This document shows, piece after piece, positions 43,042 through 54,522 of a DNA stretch of 64,000 nt (the first letter of the stretch is position 1; each line of letters starts with the position of its first letter). The notes beneath the pieces were generated by a model that ran no database searches, was not told where the DNA came from, and saw only the letters and a list, made by a program, of their open reading frames with translations. This stretch comes from Erysipelotrichaceae bacterium (lineage in GTDB: Bacteria; Bacillota_I; Bacilli_A; Erysipelotrichales; Erysipelotrichaceae). Made by a program: the position numbers and the translations under genes. Location of the stretch: NCBI GenBank assembly GCA_030531215.1, contig JAUNNY010000001.1, positions 62,001 through 126,000 of the forward strand. The letters are read 5' to 3'.

Positions 43042-44658
43042 ATGAAGAAAAGGGTATTATTAGTATTTATTATTTTTATTTTTGGTGTTTGTAGTCTTCT
43101 TTTTGATGTTGTTAATAAAAAGGGAAGTACAACATCATATTATTTAGCAGGTGATCAAGTTTTGATTGAACTTTTTGGTGAGGATGATAATGTTATATCT
43201 CTACCAAGAGGAACTGTACTTAATATTAAAGATAAAACTGTCATAATCGATGGGATTGAATATAGACAATTTTTATTAGATGACGATATTTATTATGTTT
43301 TAGAAAAAAATCTAGTATCAGAGCGAAACGATTGTGTTTTAGAAAACAAATTATATACGTTAAGAAATTGCGCTTTAACTTCAGACTATGATTCTTATGA
43401 AATAGTTGACTATCTATTTGAAAATCAAGAAGTCGATGTGACTGGTTTTCATGAATTATTAGAAGATGGCACTGTTGATTATTACTATGTAAATAATACA
43501 GGATATATGTCTGGTAAATACTTAGCTAGCAATTATGAAGATGCATCATTAGATGCAAGTATCTATAATGATGTTGGTTTTAATTATGGCGGCGATCCTA
43601 CAAAGATTAAATACTATAAAAAAGATGAAGTTAATTTTGTAGATAATAAGATGCCTGATATAGTGAGAGCTTTATATATAAATGCTAATCAAATTTGGAA
43701 TATTGATTCATATATTGAATTAGCTAAAAGAAATAGTAATATTAATGCTTTTGTTGTAGATATAAAAGATTGTTATATTGATACGCAACTTGCGTATTAT
43801 TCTGAGGTTGCTTTATCATATGCGCCATCAATATCTAATATTCCTAATACTTATGATGAATATAAAGAAGGCATAACAAAACTTAAAGATGCTGGATACT
43901 ATGTTATAGGCAGAATAACAACATTTAAAGATGATGCTTTTGCGAACGATAATATTGATGAAGCTTTAATGTTTGATGGTGATTACTACACTTATTCTGA
44001 TGTTAAATGGCCAAGTATTTATTCACGTAAAGCATGGGAATATAATGTTGCATTAGCTCTTGAAGCGGTAAATGAAATGGGATTTAACGAGATTCAATTT
44101 GATTATGTAAGATTACCTGAGAGCGTTACAGATGTAGACCTTAGAAATATTTATGATGAAGATAGACTTGAAGCTATTTGCAATTTCCTTAATTATGCAA
44201 AAGACAAGTTACATGAGGCTGGTGCTTATATATCTGCTGATGTATTTGGCGAAACAAGCGGTCATAATCAAGATGAGTTTTCTTGTTTTGTTAGTAATTA
44301 CGGACAATTTTGGCCAGCCATTTCAAATATAGTTGATGCGATTTCTTCTATGCCATATCCTGATCACTTTGCAGCTTATTCTTACGATATTGCTCATCCT
44401 TGGGAAGATGTATATGATTTGATGTATTCATGGGGTAAAGCGACATACTTGGCTCAAGAAAACACATATTATCCCGCAAAATGTCGCACTTGGATTCAAG
44501 CTCAAGATTCTAATAGATATGGTATAGAATATACGAGTGATTATATTATTGATCAAATACAAGGCTTAAAAGATGCAGATATATATGATGGATTTATGAC
44601 TTGGAATGCTGCATCAAGTCTTAGTAAATACGAATCATATATTGATTATATAAACTGA
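43042..44658 (+). CDS. Membrane-anchored putative glycoside hydrolase (DUF4015 type)
   Basis: A 538-residue protein with a basic start and one membrane helix (KKRVLLVFIIFIFGVCSLLF). An SH3-like beta region follows (about 30-170), then a TIM-barrel domain of the DUF4015/glycosyl hydrolase-like family. Visible barrel motifs are INAFVVDIKD, GYYVIGRITTFKD, FNEIQFDYVRLPE (candidate catalytic Asp), GAYISADVFGE and YDGFMTWNA. Members are predicted to act on extracellular polysaccharide; substrates are mostly unknown. I start at 43042: the in-frame TTG at 43003 lies in the upstream terminator. The ribosome-binding site is poor. Only a weak -10-like TGaTTTGAT precedes it. Confidence 0.82.
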   Translation: MKKRVLLVFIIFIFGVCSLLFDVVNKKGSTTSYYLAGDQVLIELFGEDDNVISLPRGTVLNIKDKTVIIDGIEYRQFLLDDDIYYVLEKNLVSERNDCVLENKLYTLRNCALTSDYDSYEIVDYLFENQEVDVTGFHELLEDGTVDYYYVNNTGYMSGKYLASNYEDASLDASIYNDVGFNYGGDPTKIKYYKKDEVNFVDNKMPDIVRALYINANQIWNIDSYIELAKRNSNINAFVVDIKDCYIDTQLAYYSEVALSYAPSISNIPNTYDEYKEGITKLKDAGYYVIGRITTFKDDAFANDNIDEALMFDGDYYTYSDVKWPSIYSRKAWEYNVALALEAVNEMGFNEIQFDYVRLPESVTDVDLRNIYDEDRLEAICNFLNYAKDKLHEAGAYISADVFGETSGHNQDEFSCFVSNYGQFWPAISNIVDAISSMPYPDHFAAYSYDIAHPWEDVYDLMYSWGKATYLAQENTYYPAKCRTWIQAQDSNRYGIEYTSDYIIDQIQGLKDADIYDGFMTWNAASSLSKYESYIDYIN

Positions 44659-44857
44659 CATAATGGAGTTTTAACAGTAGTTAGAGTGTTTATTTCTTTT
44701 TGATAATTAATTTTTAACACTATCAAGTGCTTTTTATTCTATTTTTTGTAAATTTTTATGTTAATTTGTAGCCATTATTTGTACATTTCGTATAAAACTG
44801 TGTAAAACGCTGAAGGGCGTATATACTATGAAAGCAAAAATTAACAAGGAGTAATCT

Positions 44858-45454
44858 ATGGAAAACGCAAAAAGGGGATTTGAAAAATTATTTATAGCTG
44901 AAATTTTAGTTATTATTGGTAGTTTTAGTTTATTTGTAACAAAAGAATACTGGTATTTAGCTATCGCATTCATTGTAATTGATATAGCTGCTTTCTTTAT
45001 TAATTTAAAGGGATTAAAACTAATGGCTAAAGACCAAGAAGGATATAAGATGGCATATAGTTTTGCGATATTTGGTATAGTAGTTGATGTTGTTTCGTTA
45101 GTTCTTGCTGTTGTATTTGATAGTAAGTCTGAAGCAGCAAATATCTTAAACAATACAACAGTTGCTTTATCAGATGCTATCGAATTCGCAATTTGTTTCA
45201 TTGTTTTAAATACATCTATTAAATACTTACAAAGTGTCGGTAATGAAGAACTAGCTAAGTATGCAGATACTACAAAGAATTTATTATTATTTGCATATTG
45301 CGTATCGATCGCCATAGATTTTTATCTTTCAACCAATATCGAATCATGGGTAGCTTTAATTGGTATTATTGCTGGATTAACCGCTTTAGTTGTTGTGATA
45401 ATTGGACAAATTAGATACATCATTTTCTTAAAGAAGATGAAGGAAACATTATAG
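44858..45454 (+). CDS. Multi-pass membrane protein of unknown function
   Basis: A 198-residue protein with about six hydrophobic helices, short loops and a basic C-terminus (YIIFLKKMKETL). AAGGAG stands eight bases before the ATG. No motif points to a function. The size and helix count resemble the protein at 45697-46257, and both open with a short amphipathic N-terminus then FIAEILVI/IVNSISIA-type helices. They may be distant paralogues. The 199 bases before the gene hold no other ORF that I trust. Confidence 0.7.
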   Translation: MENAKRGFEKLFIAEILVIIGSFSLFVTKEYWYLAIAFIVIDIAAFFINLKGLKLMAKDQEGYKMAYSFAIFGIVVDVVSLVLAVVFDSKSEAANILNNTTVALSDAIEFAICFIVLNTSIKYLQSVGNEELAKYADTTKNLLLFAYCVSIAIDFYLSTNIESWVALIGIIAGLTALVVVIIGQIRYIIFLKKMKETL

Positions 45455-45547
45455 AAATAGATACTAACAGGATTATCAGAAGAATCAGAATAATCGAAAC
45501 TTGTTTTTGAAACTTTAATAGCAGTGTCTAGTAATATTGTCTGAATT

Positions 45548-45592
45548 GAATCCCCAAAAATTGATTAAAATCAATGATGGAGATTCTTTTTT
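45548..45592 (+). terminator. Two-level terminator hairpin
   Basis: GAATCCCC pairs with GGAGATTC (one mismatch). An inner ATTGAT/ATCAAT helix has a TAAA loop, and T6 follows. It lies in the 242-base gap after the first membrane protein gene; the rest of that gap holds the next promoter and nothing else I can name. Confidence 0.65.
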
Positions 45593-45625
45593 AAGAAACG
45601 TAAATTAGAAGACAAATATCAAATG

Positions 45626-45654
45626 TTGGAAGCTATATACCATGCTTGTATATA
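45626..45654 (+). promoter_or_regulatory. Promoter of the second membrane protein gene
   Basis: TTGGAA (45626-45631), 17-bp spacer, TATATA (45649-45654), with an alternative TATAAT four bases later. It leaves about 35 bases of leader containing GAGGGG. Confidence 0.5.
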
Positions 45655-45696
45655 TAATAAAATGTAATGAATTAACTATAAGATAGAGGGGAAACC

Positions 45697-46257
45697 ATGG
45701 AACTTATAAATAAAAATTTAAAGAAAGTTGGAATTGTTAATTCAATATCAATTGCTGTAGCAATATGTCTTAGATTATTTCAACTAAAAGACACTCACTT
45801 AATTGCCAATATTGATGGCGTTGTTTGTATATTAACTTTATTATTTGGTATATTTTATTCACTTTCTGGTTATAAAAAGGATGCTGCCAAGTATTTTAAA
45901 ATATTTACGTTATTATTCCTTGCAAGTAGTATAGTTACTGTTGCTTGTGGTATTGATTTAATAATGGCGAATGAAGGGCCTATTATTACTAACCAAGGTT
46001 ATTCTTTAGTTGCATCTAGTTTAGCCATAGTATTTTGTGCAGCTATTATAGCTTTCGGTAAAGATTTGGGAAAAAAGAAATCAAGTAATTTATCATATAT
46101 TATTATGGTTGCAGATGTTGTTAAGTTATTACATAGTTTATTTATTAAAAATGAAACATTTATTGCAACAGATTTTTTAAATCTTGTATTAGCTATCATT
46201 TTGTTGGTTTTTATAAGTGCAAAATATGCTGATAAAGCATCACGTGGTGCTAAATAA
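45697..46257 (+). CDS. Second multi-pass membrane protein of unknown function
   Basis: A 186-residue protein with about six hydrophobic segments, the first at about 12-28. It has a polar loop near 122-130 (GKDLGKKKSSN) and a basic end (KYADKASRGAK). GAGGGG precedes the ATG. There are no catalytic or binding motifs. It stands alone between its own promoter and the hrcA promoter. A relationship to the protein at 44858-45454 is possible from layout only. Confidence 0.68.
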   Translation: MELINKNLKKVGIVNSISIAVAICLRLFQLKDTHLIANIDGVVCILTLLFGIFYSLSGYKKDAAKYFKIFTLLFLASSIVTVACGIDLIMANEGPIITNQGYSLVASSLAIVFCAAIIAFGKDLGKKKSSNLSYIIMVADVVKLLHSLFIKNETFIATDFLNLVLAIILLVFISAKYADKASRGAK

Positions 46258-46353
46258 TAAGTTCAAAAAACAAATATATCTAATATATCAATTATTTCTA
46301 TTATAGACTGTGAATAAACAGCATTTTTTCTCACGAAGTGTGATAATTAAAAT

Positions 46354-46380
46354 TTAGCACTTTCCTATTGACAGTGCTAA
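46354..46380 (+). promoter_or_regulatory. CIRCE operator 1, HrcA binding site
   Basis: TTAGCACTT - nine bases - CAGTGCTAA, matching the CIRCE consensus TTAGCACTC-N9-GAGTGCTAA in 16 of 18 positions. It covers the -35 element of the hrcA promoter. Confidence 0.9.
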
Positions 46381-46396
46381 TGCATTATTGTAATAT
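46368..46396 (+). promoter_or_regulatory. hrcA operon promoter
   Basis: TTGACA (46368-46373), 17-bp spacer, TAATAT (46391-46396). It is a sigma-A type promoter flanked by two CIRCE elements. Confidence 0.85.
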
Positions 46397-46397
46397 A

Positions 46398-46424
46398 TTA
46401 GCAGTAGGAAGTTTAGAGTGCTAA
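46398..46424 (+). promoter_or_regulatory. CIRCE operator 2, HrcA binding site
   Basis: TTAGCAGTA - nine bases - GAGTGCTAA. The right half is perfect and the left half is degenerate at its last three positions. It lies at the expected transcription start. Confidence 0.8.
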
Positions 46425-46439
46425 AAAGGAGGCGAGGAT

Positions 46440-47462
46440 ATGACATTAACTATTAGAATGATAGACATCCTAAAAGCTATCGTTGATGAGTTTGTCGCTA
46501 CGGCTGAACCTGTTGGTTCAAAGACGTTAGTTGATAAATATAAGTTGCCATATTCTAGCGCAACGATTAGAAACGATATGGCTGCTTTAGAGACTATGGG
46601 ATATCTAGAGAAACCACATACTTCCGCTGGTCGTATTCCTTCAAATAAGGGTTATCAATATTATTGTGAGCATTTATTAAAGAGGGATATGGATGAAGAA
46701 GTTAAACTTGCTTTAACAAGTATCTTCGATAATAAGAATATGAATATTGAAGATGCTATCAAGGAATGCTGCAGAATTGTTTCTGACATGACAAACTTGG
46801 CATCTGGTATGTTAGGTCCTGATGCTAAAAAACAGTGCTTAGAGCACATTAGAGTGTTCCAGATTGATCCTAAAACTGCGGTATGTGTATTTATAACTAA
46901 TACTGGTTATACCGAAAGTAAGACCTTCAATTTCCCTCAAGAAGTATCAATAGAGGATATTCAAACTTGTACTGATATCTTGAATGATCGTCTAAGAGGT
47001 ACACCAATATGTGATTTATCAGAGAAGTTAGAACAATTAAAACCTGTTCTAAATAAATCTGTAAGAAGGTTTGAGATGTTGTTTAATGCTTTTGCAGGAG
47101 CATTCGTAAAATTCGCTTCAGAAACGTTATATTTCGATGGAACATCAAATATGATGTATCAACCTGAATATGCTGACATTGAAAAACTAAAAGAGATGAC
47201 AAAATTCTTTGATGATTCGAAAATGTTTAGACGTCTAGTTGATCATGAACTTCAAGAAGACAACGTTATTGCTAAGACACCAATGGGTACAGAATTAGTA
47301 TGGAAGGATGATATCGCAATCATATCCAACGAAATTAAGATTGGTAAAGGCAATGATGATAATGCTAGATTGATGGTAGTTGGTCCAAGACGTATGGAGT
47401 ATTCACGCGTAGTTAATTTATTAGACTTTATCTGTAAAGAAATAGAAGATATGTTTAATTAG
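46440..47462 (+). CDS. hrcA: Heat-inducible transcription repressor HrcA
   Basis: Represses its own operon and clpB by binding CIRCE; activity depends on GroE in known systems. The 340 residues have the N-terminal winged helix (TIRMIDILKAIVDEFVATAEPVGSK, then SSATIRNDMAALETMGYLEKPHTSAGRIPS, which is strongly conserved). The GAF-like domain follows and the C-terminus includes VVGPRRMEYSRVV. AAGGAGG precedes the ATG. Two CIRCE elements overlap its promoter. It is the first gene of hrcA-grpE-dnaK-dnaJ, the classic class I heat-shock operon. Confidence 0.97.
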   Translation: MTLTIRMIDILKAIVDEFVATAEPVGSKTLVDKYKLPYSSATIRNDMAALETMGYLEKPHTSAGRIPSNKGYQYYCEHLLKRDMDEEVKLALTSIFDNKNMNIEDAIKECCRIVSDMTNLASGMLGPDAKKQCLEHIRVFQIDPKTAVCVFITNTGYTESKTFNFPQEVSIEDIQTCTDILNDRLRGTPICDLSEKLEQLKPVLNKSVRRFEMLFNAFAGAFVKFASETLYFDGTSNMMYQPEYADIEKLKEMTKFFDDSKMFRRLVDHELQEDNVIAKTPMGTELVWKDDIAIISNEIKIGKGNDDNARLMVVGPRRMEYSRVVNLLDFICKEIEDMFN

Positions 47463-47472
47463 AAGGGACAGT

Positions 47473-49867
<2,395 letters not shown>

Positions 49868-49889
49868 TTAATTAAGAAAGGGTGGTATT

Positions 49890-51026
49890 ATGGCCGATAA
49901 ACGCGATTATTACGAGGTCTTAGGTATATCAAAAGGCGCCAGCGAAGATGAAATAAAAAAAGCTTATCGTAAACTCGCTAAGCAATATCATCCAGACGTA
50001 AACAAAGCGCCAGATGCTGAAGCCAAATTTAAAGAGATAAACGAAGCATACGAAGTATTATCTGATCCACAAAAGAAATCGACATATGATCAATTTGGAT
50101 TTGCGGGTATGGATGGTGCTAACTTCGGTGGCTTTGGCGGTGGCTTTGGTGGCATGAATATGGATGATCTTGGTGATATCTTCTCTAGCTTCATGGGAGG
50201 TATGGGAGGATTCTCAGGATTCAACTTTGGTGGCGGATCACGCGCAAGAAGTGGTCCTATCAAAGGTGACAATCGCTATATGTCAATGGATATAGAGTTC
50301 CTAGATTCTATTCATGGTGTTGAAAAACTTGTCAACATTGCTGTCGATAAGAAATGTAGCCATTGTGATGGAACAGGAGCCGCAAGTTCTGCTGATATAG
50401 AAACTTGTCCAACTTGTAAAGGAACTGGTAGAGTTACTAGACAAACACGTACAGCCTTTGGTGTTATGCAACAACAAAGTGTATGTCCTGATTGTCATGG
50501 TACTGGCAAGCATATTAAAAAGAAATGTCCATACTGTAATGGTGAAGGATATAACCGTGTTAAGGAACAAGTTGAGGTTAATATCCCAGCTGGTATCAGT
50601 TCAGGTCAACAAGTTAGAATATCTGGCTATGGTGAACGTGGCGAGAATGGTGGACCTAATGGCGATTTATATATCGAAGTTAGAGTAAAACCTCATAAGT
50701 ATTTTATAAGAGATGGAAATGATATATATATCAAGATTCCTATCTCATCAGTTGATGCAACATTAGGTACTAAAGTTGATGTTCCTACATGTCATGGTGA
50801 TGTAGAACTAAGCATTCCAGCAGGAACTCAACCAGGCCAACATCTAAGATTAAAAGGATATGGTGTCAAAGATGTTAGGGGTTCTTCTGTTGGTGATCAA
50901 TATGTAGAAATAGAAATAACTATTCCAAAAAAACTATCAAAAACTGAAAAAGAACTATACGAAAAACTACATTTAGAAGATAGTAAAGAATCAGTATTTG
51001 ATAAATTTAAAAAAGCATTTAAGTAG
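49890..51026 (+). CDS. dnaJ: Co-chaperone DnaJ (Hsp40)
   Basis: Stimulates DnaK ATPase and delivers clients. The 378 residues have a J domain ([20 protein letters not shown] and the HPD in YHPDVN, about 33-35). A Gly/Phe region follows, then four zinc-binding CxxCxGxG repeats ([32 protein letters not shown]; about 151-215). Two C-terminal substrate-binding beta domains end the protein. It is a full type I DnaJ. A Shine-Dalgarno GGGTGG precedes the start. The stop lies inside an 11-bp hairpin. Confidence 0.97.
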   Translation: MADKRDYYEVLGISKGASEDEIKKAYRKLAKQYHPDVNKAPDAEAKFKEINEAYEVLSDPQKKSTYDQFGFAGMDGANFGGFGGGFGGMNMDDLGDIFSSFMGGMGGFSGFNFGGGSRARSGPIKGDNRYMSMDIEFLDSIHGVEKLVNIAVDKKCSHCDGTGAASSADIETCPTCKGTGRVTRQTRTAFGVMQQQSVCPDCHGTGKHIKKKCPYCNGEGYNRVKEQVEVNIPAGISSGQQVRISGYGERGENGGPNGDLYIEVRVKPHKYFIRDGNDIYIKIPISSVDATLGTKVDVPTCHGDVELSIPAGTQPGQHLRLKGYGVKDVRGSSVGDQYVEIEITIPKKLSKTEKELYEKLHLEDSKESVFDKFKKAFK

Positions 51027-51043
51027 GAGCAATCCTACTTAAA
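51018..51043 (+). other. Hairpin at the dnaJ stop without a U tract
   Basis: TTTAAGTAGGA (51018-51028) pairs with TCCTACTTAAA (51033-51043) around GCAA. The stem is followed by A6 rather than T, so it is a poor terminator on the plus strand. It could instead protect the upstream message end or allow read-through to clpB. Confidence 0.55.
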
Positions 51044-51055
51044 AAAGCATATTCA

Positions 51056-51082
51056 TTAGCACTCTCAAATATAAAGTGCTAA
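51056..51082 (+). promoter_or_regulatory. CIRCE operator 3, ahead of clpB
   Basis: TTAGCACTC - nine bases - AAGTGCTAA, matching the consensus in 17 of 18 positions. It abuts the clpB ribosome-binding site. No clear -35/-10 pair is seen; TATAAA lies inside it. Confidence 0.9.
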
Positions 51083-51095
51083 AGGAGGTATTAAA

Positions 51096-53651
51096 ATGAA
51101 TCCTGAGTTAATGACAGAAAAATTACAAGAGATTTTAGTCAAAGCAATAAGCATTTGTAAACAAAACAATAATCCAGAATTATGTTCTGAGCATATGATG
51201 TCTGCTTTCTTAGTAGATAGAGATATCGTTGATTTATTAGCAACATATCACACAAATGTTAATCAATTGATAAACATCAATGATTCTTATCTTAATAAGT
51301 TAGCTACATCAAATTCTAACAGTGAGCCATCAGTAAATAGATATGTTTCACAATCATTTAATGATGCTTTAAAGAAATCACAACAAAGAAAAGATAAGTA
51401 TGTATCATTATTCGATATGTTCATCACAACATTATTTAATAACTCGAGTGTATGTGAAGAATTAAGAAAATACTGTGGCTTTACAAAAGAAGACATTGAA
51501 AATTTATACAGCAAGAATAGAGGTGGTAGTGTGATCAATAATCAAGAAGATGAAAACAATTTAAATCCTTTACAAAAATATGGCCGTAATTTAGTTGATG
51601 ATGTTAGAAATGGCAAGATTGATCCTGTAATCGGAAGAGATGATGAAATTAGACGTGTCATTGAAATATTGTCTAGAAAAACAAAAAACAATCCAGTGTT
51701 AATTGGAGAACCAGGTGTTGGCAAAACAGCAATTGTTGAAGGATTAGCTTGGCGAATCTTTAATAACGATGTACCTCTAGGATTAAAAGACAAAGATTTA
51801 ATAGAACTTGATATGGGCTCTTTAATCGCAGGTGCTAAATATCGTGGTGAATTTGAAGAAAGATTAAAAGCTGTTTTAAAAGAAGTTCAAGATAAGAATG
51901 GCCAAATAATCTTATTCATCGATGAAATTCATAATTTAGTAGGTGCTGGTAAGACTGAAGGCGCTATGGATGCTGCCAATTTATTAAAGCCAATGTTAGC
52001 TCGTGGTGAACTGAGATGTATTGGTGCAACTACTTTTGATGAATATCGTAAATATATTGAAAAGGATGCAGCTTTAGAAAGAAGATTCCAAAAAGTTACA
52101 GTTGATGAACCAACTGTTGAAGATACAATTTCTATTCTTAGAGGACTAAAAGATCGTTTTGAAGCACATCATGGTGTAGTTATTAAAGATGATGCCATAA
52201 TCGCTGCAGCAAGTTTATCTAATAGATATATAACAGATAGATTCTTACCAGATAAAGCGATCGACCTTATTGATGAAGCTTGTGCTTCAACAAGAGTTGA
52301 AATGGATTCTAAGCCTGTTGAAATAGATGAACTAACTAGAAAGATTGATACTCTAGAAATTGAAAAAGTATCTTTAACTAAAGAAAAAGATGATGAAAAG
52401 ACTAACAAGCATCTAGAAGAACTAGAAAAAGAATTAGCTGAACTAAAAGAACAAAAGAATATATTAGATGCAAGATGGAATAAAGAAAAAGATGATCTTC
52501 AAGCAAGTAAGAACATCAAAGAAAAACTAGAGATAGCTAAGCTTGAAATGTTAGATGCCCAAAATAATGCCGATTACGAAAAAGCATCGAAATTGCAATA
52601 TGAAACTATTCCTAATCTTGAAGCTAAACAAAAAGAATTAGTATCTAAACAGGAAGATAGAATGCTTTCAGAAGTAGTTGATGAAAATTCCATTGCAAAA
52701 GTTGTATCGAAATGGACACACATCGAAGCAAGTAAACTATTATCTAGTGAAAGAAGTAAATTGTTAAAACTAAAAGATTCTTTAGCAAGCCGCGTTATGG
52801 GCCAAGATGAAGCACTAAATTTATTAGCGGATGCTATATTAAGATCTAAAGCTCAAGTATCTGATATCAATAGACCAATCGGTTCATTCTTATTCTTAGG
52901 CCCAACTGGTGTTGGTAAAACAGAAGTTGCGAAAGCTTTAGCTCAACAACTATTTGATGATGAATCAAAGATTGTGAGAATTGATATGTCTGAATATATG
53001 GAGAAGTATAGTGTATCTAGATTGATTGGAGCTCCTCCAGGATATGTTGGATATGAAGAAGGTGGCCAACTAACAGAGGCTGTTAGAAGAAAACCATATT
53101 CAATCGTATTGTTAGATGAAATAGAAAAAGCTCATCCAGATGTATTCAATATCTTATTACAAATACTTGATGATGGAAGAATCACCGATTCAAAAGGTGT
53201 AACGGTAGATTTTAAAAACACTATCATTATCATGACTTCTAATTTAGGTAGTGAATTTGCTTTTGAAAAAGATGAAGATAAGAAACAAAAAGCATATGAA
53301 CAAATAATCAAAGCAACTTTCAAACCTGAATTCATCAATCGTATAGATGAAATAATAATCTTTAATCCATTAGATCAAGATGTAATTAAACAAGTTGCCA
53401 ATAAGTTCTTGACTATCTTGAAAGATAGATTAGCTCAATCTGATATTGAACTTGTGGTAAGTGATGATGCCTTAAATAAGATAGTTGAATGTGGCTTTGA
53501 TGAAACGTATGGCGCTAGACCTATGAAACGTCATATTCAAAGAGCCATTGAATCATTAATTGCTAAGTTTATACTTGAAAATTACGATAGTAAAAAGATA
53601 GAAGTATATCTTAATACAGATGGAAATTATGCTGTTAAGAAAATAGCGTAA
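51096..53651 (+). CDS. clpB: Disaggregase ClpB (Hsp100)
   Basis: Hexameric AAA+ disaggregase working with DnaK. The 851 residues have the N domain (about 1-150) and AAA1 with Walker [11 protein letters not shown] (about 205) and [15 protein letters not shown]. The middle coiled-coil propeller (about 410-525, Lys/Glu-rich) marks ClpB rather than ClpC/E. AAA2 has [15 protein letters not shown] (about 607) and [25 protein letters not shown] precedes the ATG. A CIRCE element puts it under HrcA together with its DnaK partner system. Confidence 0.96.
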   Translation: MNPELMTEKLQEILVKAISICKQNNNPELCSEHMMSAFLVDRDIVDLLATYHTNVNQLININDSYLNKLATSNSNSEPSVNRYVSQSFNDALKKSQQRKDKYVSLFDMFITTLFNNSSVCEELRKYCGFTKEDIENLYSKNRGGSVINNQEDENNLNPLQKYGRNLVDDVRNGKIDPVIGRDDEIRRVIEILSRKTKNNPVLIGEPGVGKTAIVEGLAWRIFNNDVPLGLKDKDLIELDMGSLIAGAKYRGEFEERLKAVLKEVQDKNGQIILFIDEIHNLVGAGKTEGAMDAANLLKPMLARGELRCIGATTFDEYRKYIEKDAALERRFQKVTVDEPTVEDTISILRGLKDRFEAHHGVVIKDDAIIAAASLSNRYITDRFLPDKAIDLIDEACASTRVEMDSKPVEIDELTRKIDTLEIEKVSLTKEKDDEKTNKHLEELEKELAELKEQKNILDARWNKEKDDLQASKNIKEKLEIAKLEMLDAQNNADYEKASKLQYETIPNLEAKQKELVSKQEDRMLSEVVDENSIAKVVSKWTHIEASKLLSSERSKLLKLKDSLASRVMGQDEALNLLADAILRSKAQVSDINRPIGSFLFLGPTGVGKTEVAKALAQQLFDDESKIVRIDMSEYMEKYSVSRLIGAPPGYVGYEEGGQLTEAVRRKPYSIVLLDEIEKAHPDVFNILLQILDDGRITDSKGVTVDFKNTIIIMTSNLGSEFAFEKDEDKKQKAYEQIIKATFKPEFINRIDEIIIFNPLDQDVIKQVANKFLTILKDRLAQSDIELVVSDDALNKIVECGFDETYGARPMKRHIQRAIESLIAKFILENYDSKKIEVYLNTDGNYAVKKIA

Positions 53652-53657
53652 TCATAT

Positions 53658-53688
53658 AGCTAGATACAACAAAAGTATCTAGCTTTTT
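53658..53688 (+). terminator. Terminator of clpB
   Basis: AGCTAGATAC (53658-53667) pairs with GTATCTAGCT (53675-53684) around AACAAAA, followed by T. Confidence 0.9.
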
Positions 53689-53715
53689 GTTTGTAATAAA
53701 ACGGGTTGTTATAAT
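53687..53715 (+). promoter_or_regulatory. Esterase gene promoter
   Basis: TTGTTT (53687-53692), 17-bp spacer, extended -10 TGtTATAAT (TATAAT at 53710-53715). It gives a short leader with GAGG before the ATG at 53737. Confidence 0.7.
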
Positions 53716-53736
53716 TATGTTAATTGAGGTATTGAT

Positions 53737-54492
53737 ATGTTAGAAAAATTTAAAATTGATTTTCCTGCGTTTACAGGTATAGAAAAAAGAAATGTTTTTG
53801 TATATCTTCCATTAAGTTATGACGGCAAAAAGAAATATCCAGTATTGTATGCTTTTGATGGCCATAATCTTTTTAAAGATAAAGACGCAACATACGGCAG
53901 GGCTTGGCGTTTAGATAAATATCTAGACAAAAATAATGTCGATTTAATAGTAATTGGTGTTGAATGTAATCAAGGTAAACATGGTGAAAGAGAAAATGAA
54001 TATTCTCCATTTGAATTTCAGTATCCTAAGAGAAATAAATATGGCTTTTATGGCAAAGAAACAATGGATTGGTTTGTGAACGAGTTAAAACCATTTATAG
54101 ATAAAAAATATAAGACCAAAACTGATCGTGAAAACACCTTTATTATGGGCTCTAGTATGGGTGGTATTATGGCTAGTTATGCTTTGATTAATTACAATAA
54201 CGTTTTTTCAAGAGCTTGCAGTTTATCACCAGCATATTTCTTATATAAAGATAACGCCTTCAAATACTATGAAATTAAAAAAAGAATAAAGAAAGATAGT
54301 TATCTATATACAGATTATGGTACTAAAGACCTTTACCCTAAAAAAGCCATTCCTATTTTTAATGGTATAAATACAATGTTTGTTAATTCAGGCATTAACG
54401 TTACAAGCAGAATCATATATGAAGGTGTTCATCACGAAACATGTTGGGAGAAACAATTAGTCTTTGCGATTAATGTCTTAATGTATAAATAA
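53737..54492 (+). CDS. Alpha/beta-hydrolase of the esterase D/Fes type
   Basis: A 251-residue cytosolic esterase (no signal peptide). It shows an N-terminal beta sandwich start (KRNVFVYLPLSYDGKKKYPVLYA), the oxyanion-region FDGHNLF, the nucleophile elbow MGSSMGGIMA (Ser in G-S-S-M-G, about 142) and catalytic His in YEGVHHETCW. The family hydrolyses carboxyl esters, including siderophore or acyl-sugar esters; the substrate is not evident. It is monocistronic between a terminator and the butyrate kinase promoter. Confidence 0.85.
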   Translation: MLEKFKIDFPAFTGIEKRNVFVYLPLSYDGKKKYPVLYAFDGHNLFKDKDATYGRAWRLDKYLDKNNVDLIVIGVECNQGKHGERENEYSPFEFQYPKRNKYGFYGKETMDWFVNELKPFIDKKYKTKTDRENTFIMGSSMGGIMASYALINYNNVFSRACSLSPAYFLYKDNAFKYYEIKKRIKKDSYLYTDYGTKDLYPKKAIPIFNGINTMFVNSGINVTSRIIYEGVHHETCWEKQLVFAINVLMYK

Positions 54493-54508
54493 TGATTTAT
54501 TAATGTTG

Positions 54509-54514
54509 TATAAT
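54509..54514 (+). promoter_or_regulatory. Butyrate kinase gene -10 element, leaderless
   Basis: A perfect TATAAT ends eight bases before the ATG at 54523. There is no Shine-Dalgarno and only a weak -35. Confidence 0.6.
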
Positions 54515-54522
54515 TTCTAAGT

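Noticed and set aside
44761..45315. A 184-codon minus-strand ORF opposite the membrane protein gene
   Set aside because: It has no ribosome-binding site, its composition mirrors the plus-strand hydrophobic codons, and the plus-strand gene has a strong Shine-Dalgarno and membrane profile.
45455..45696. A riboswitch or small RNA in the 242-base gap
   Set aside because: Only a terminator and a promoter can be supported; no aptamer-like conserved core is recognised.
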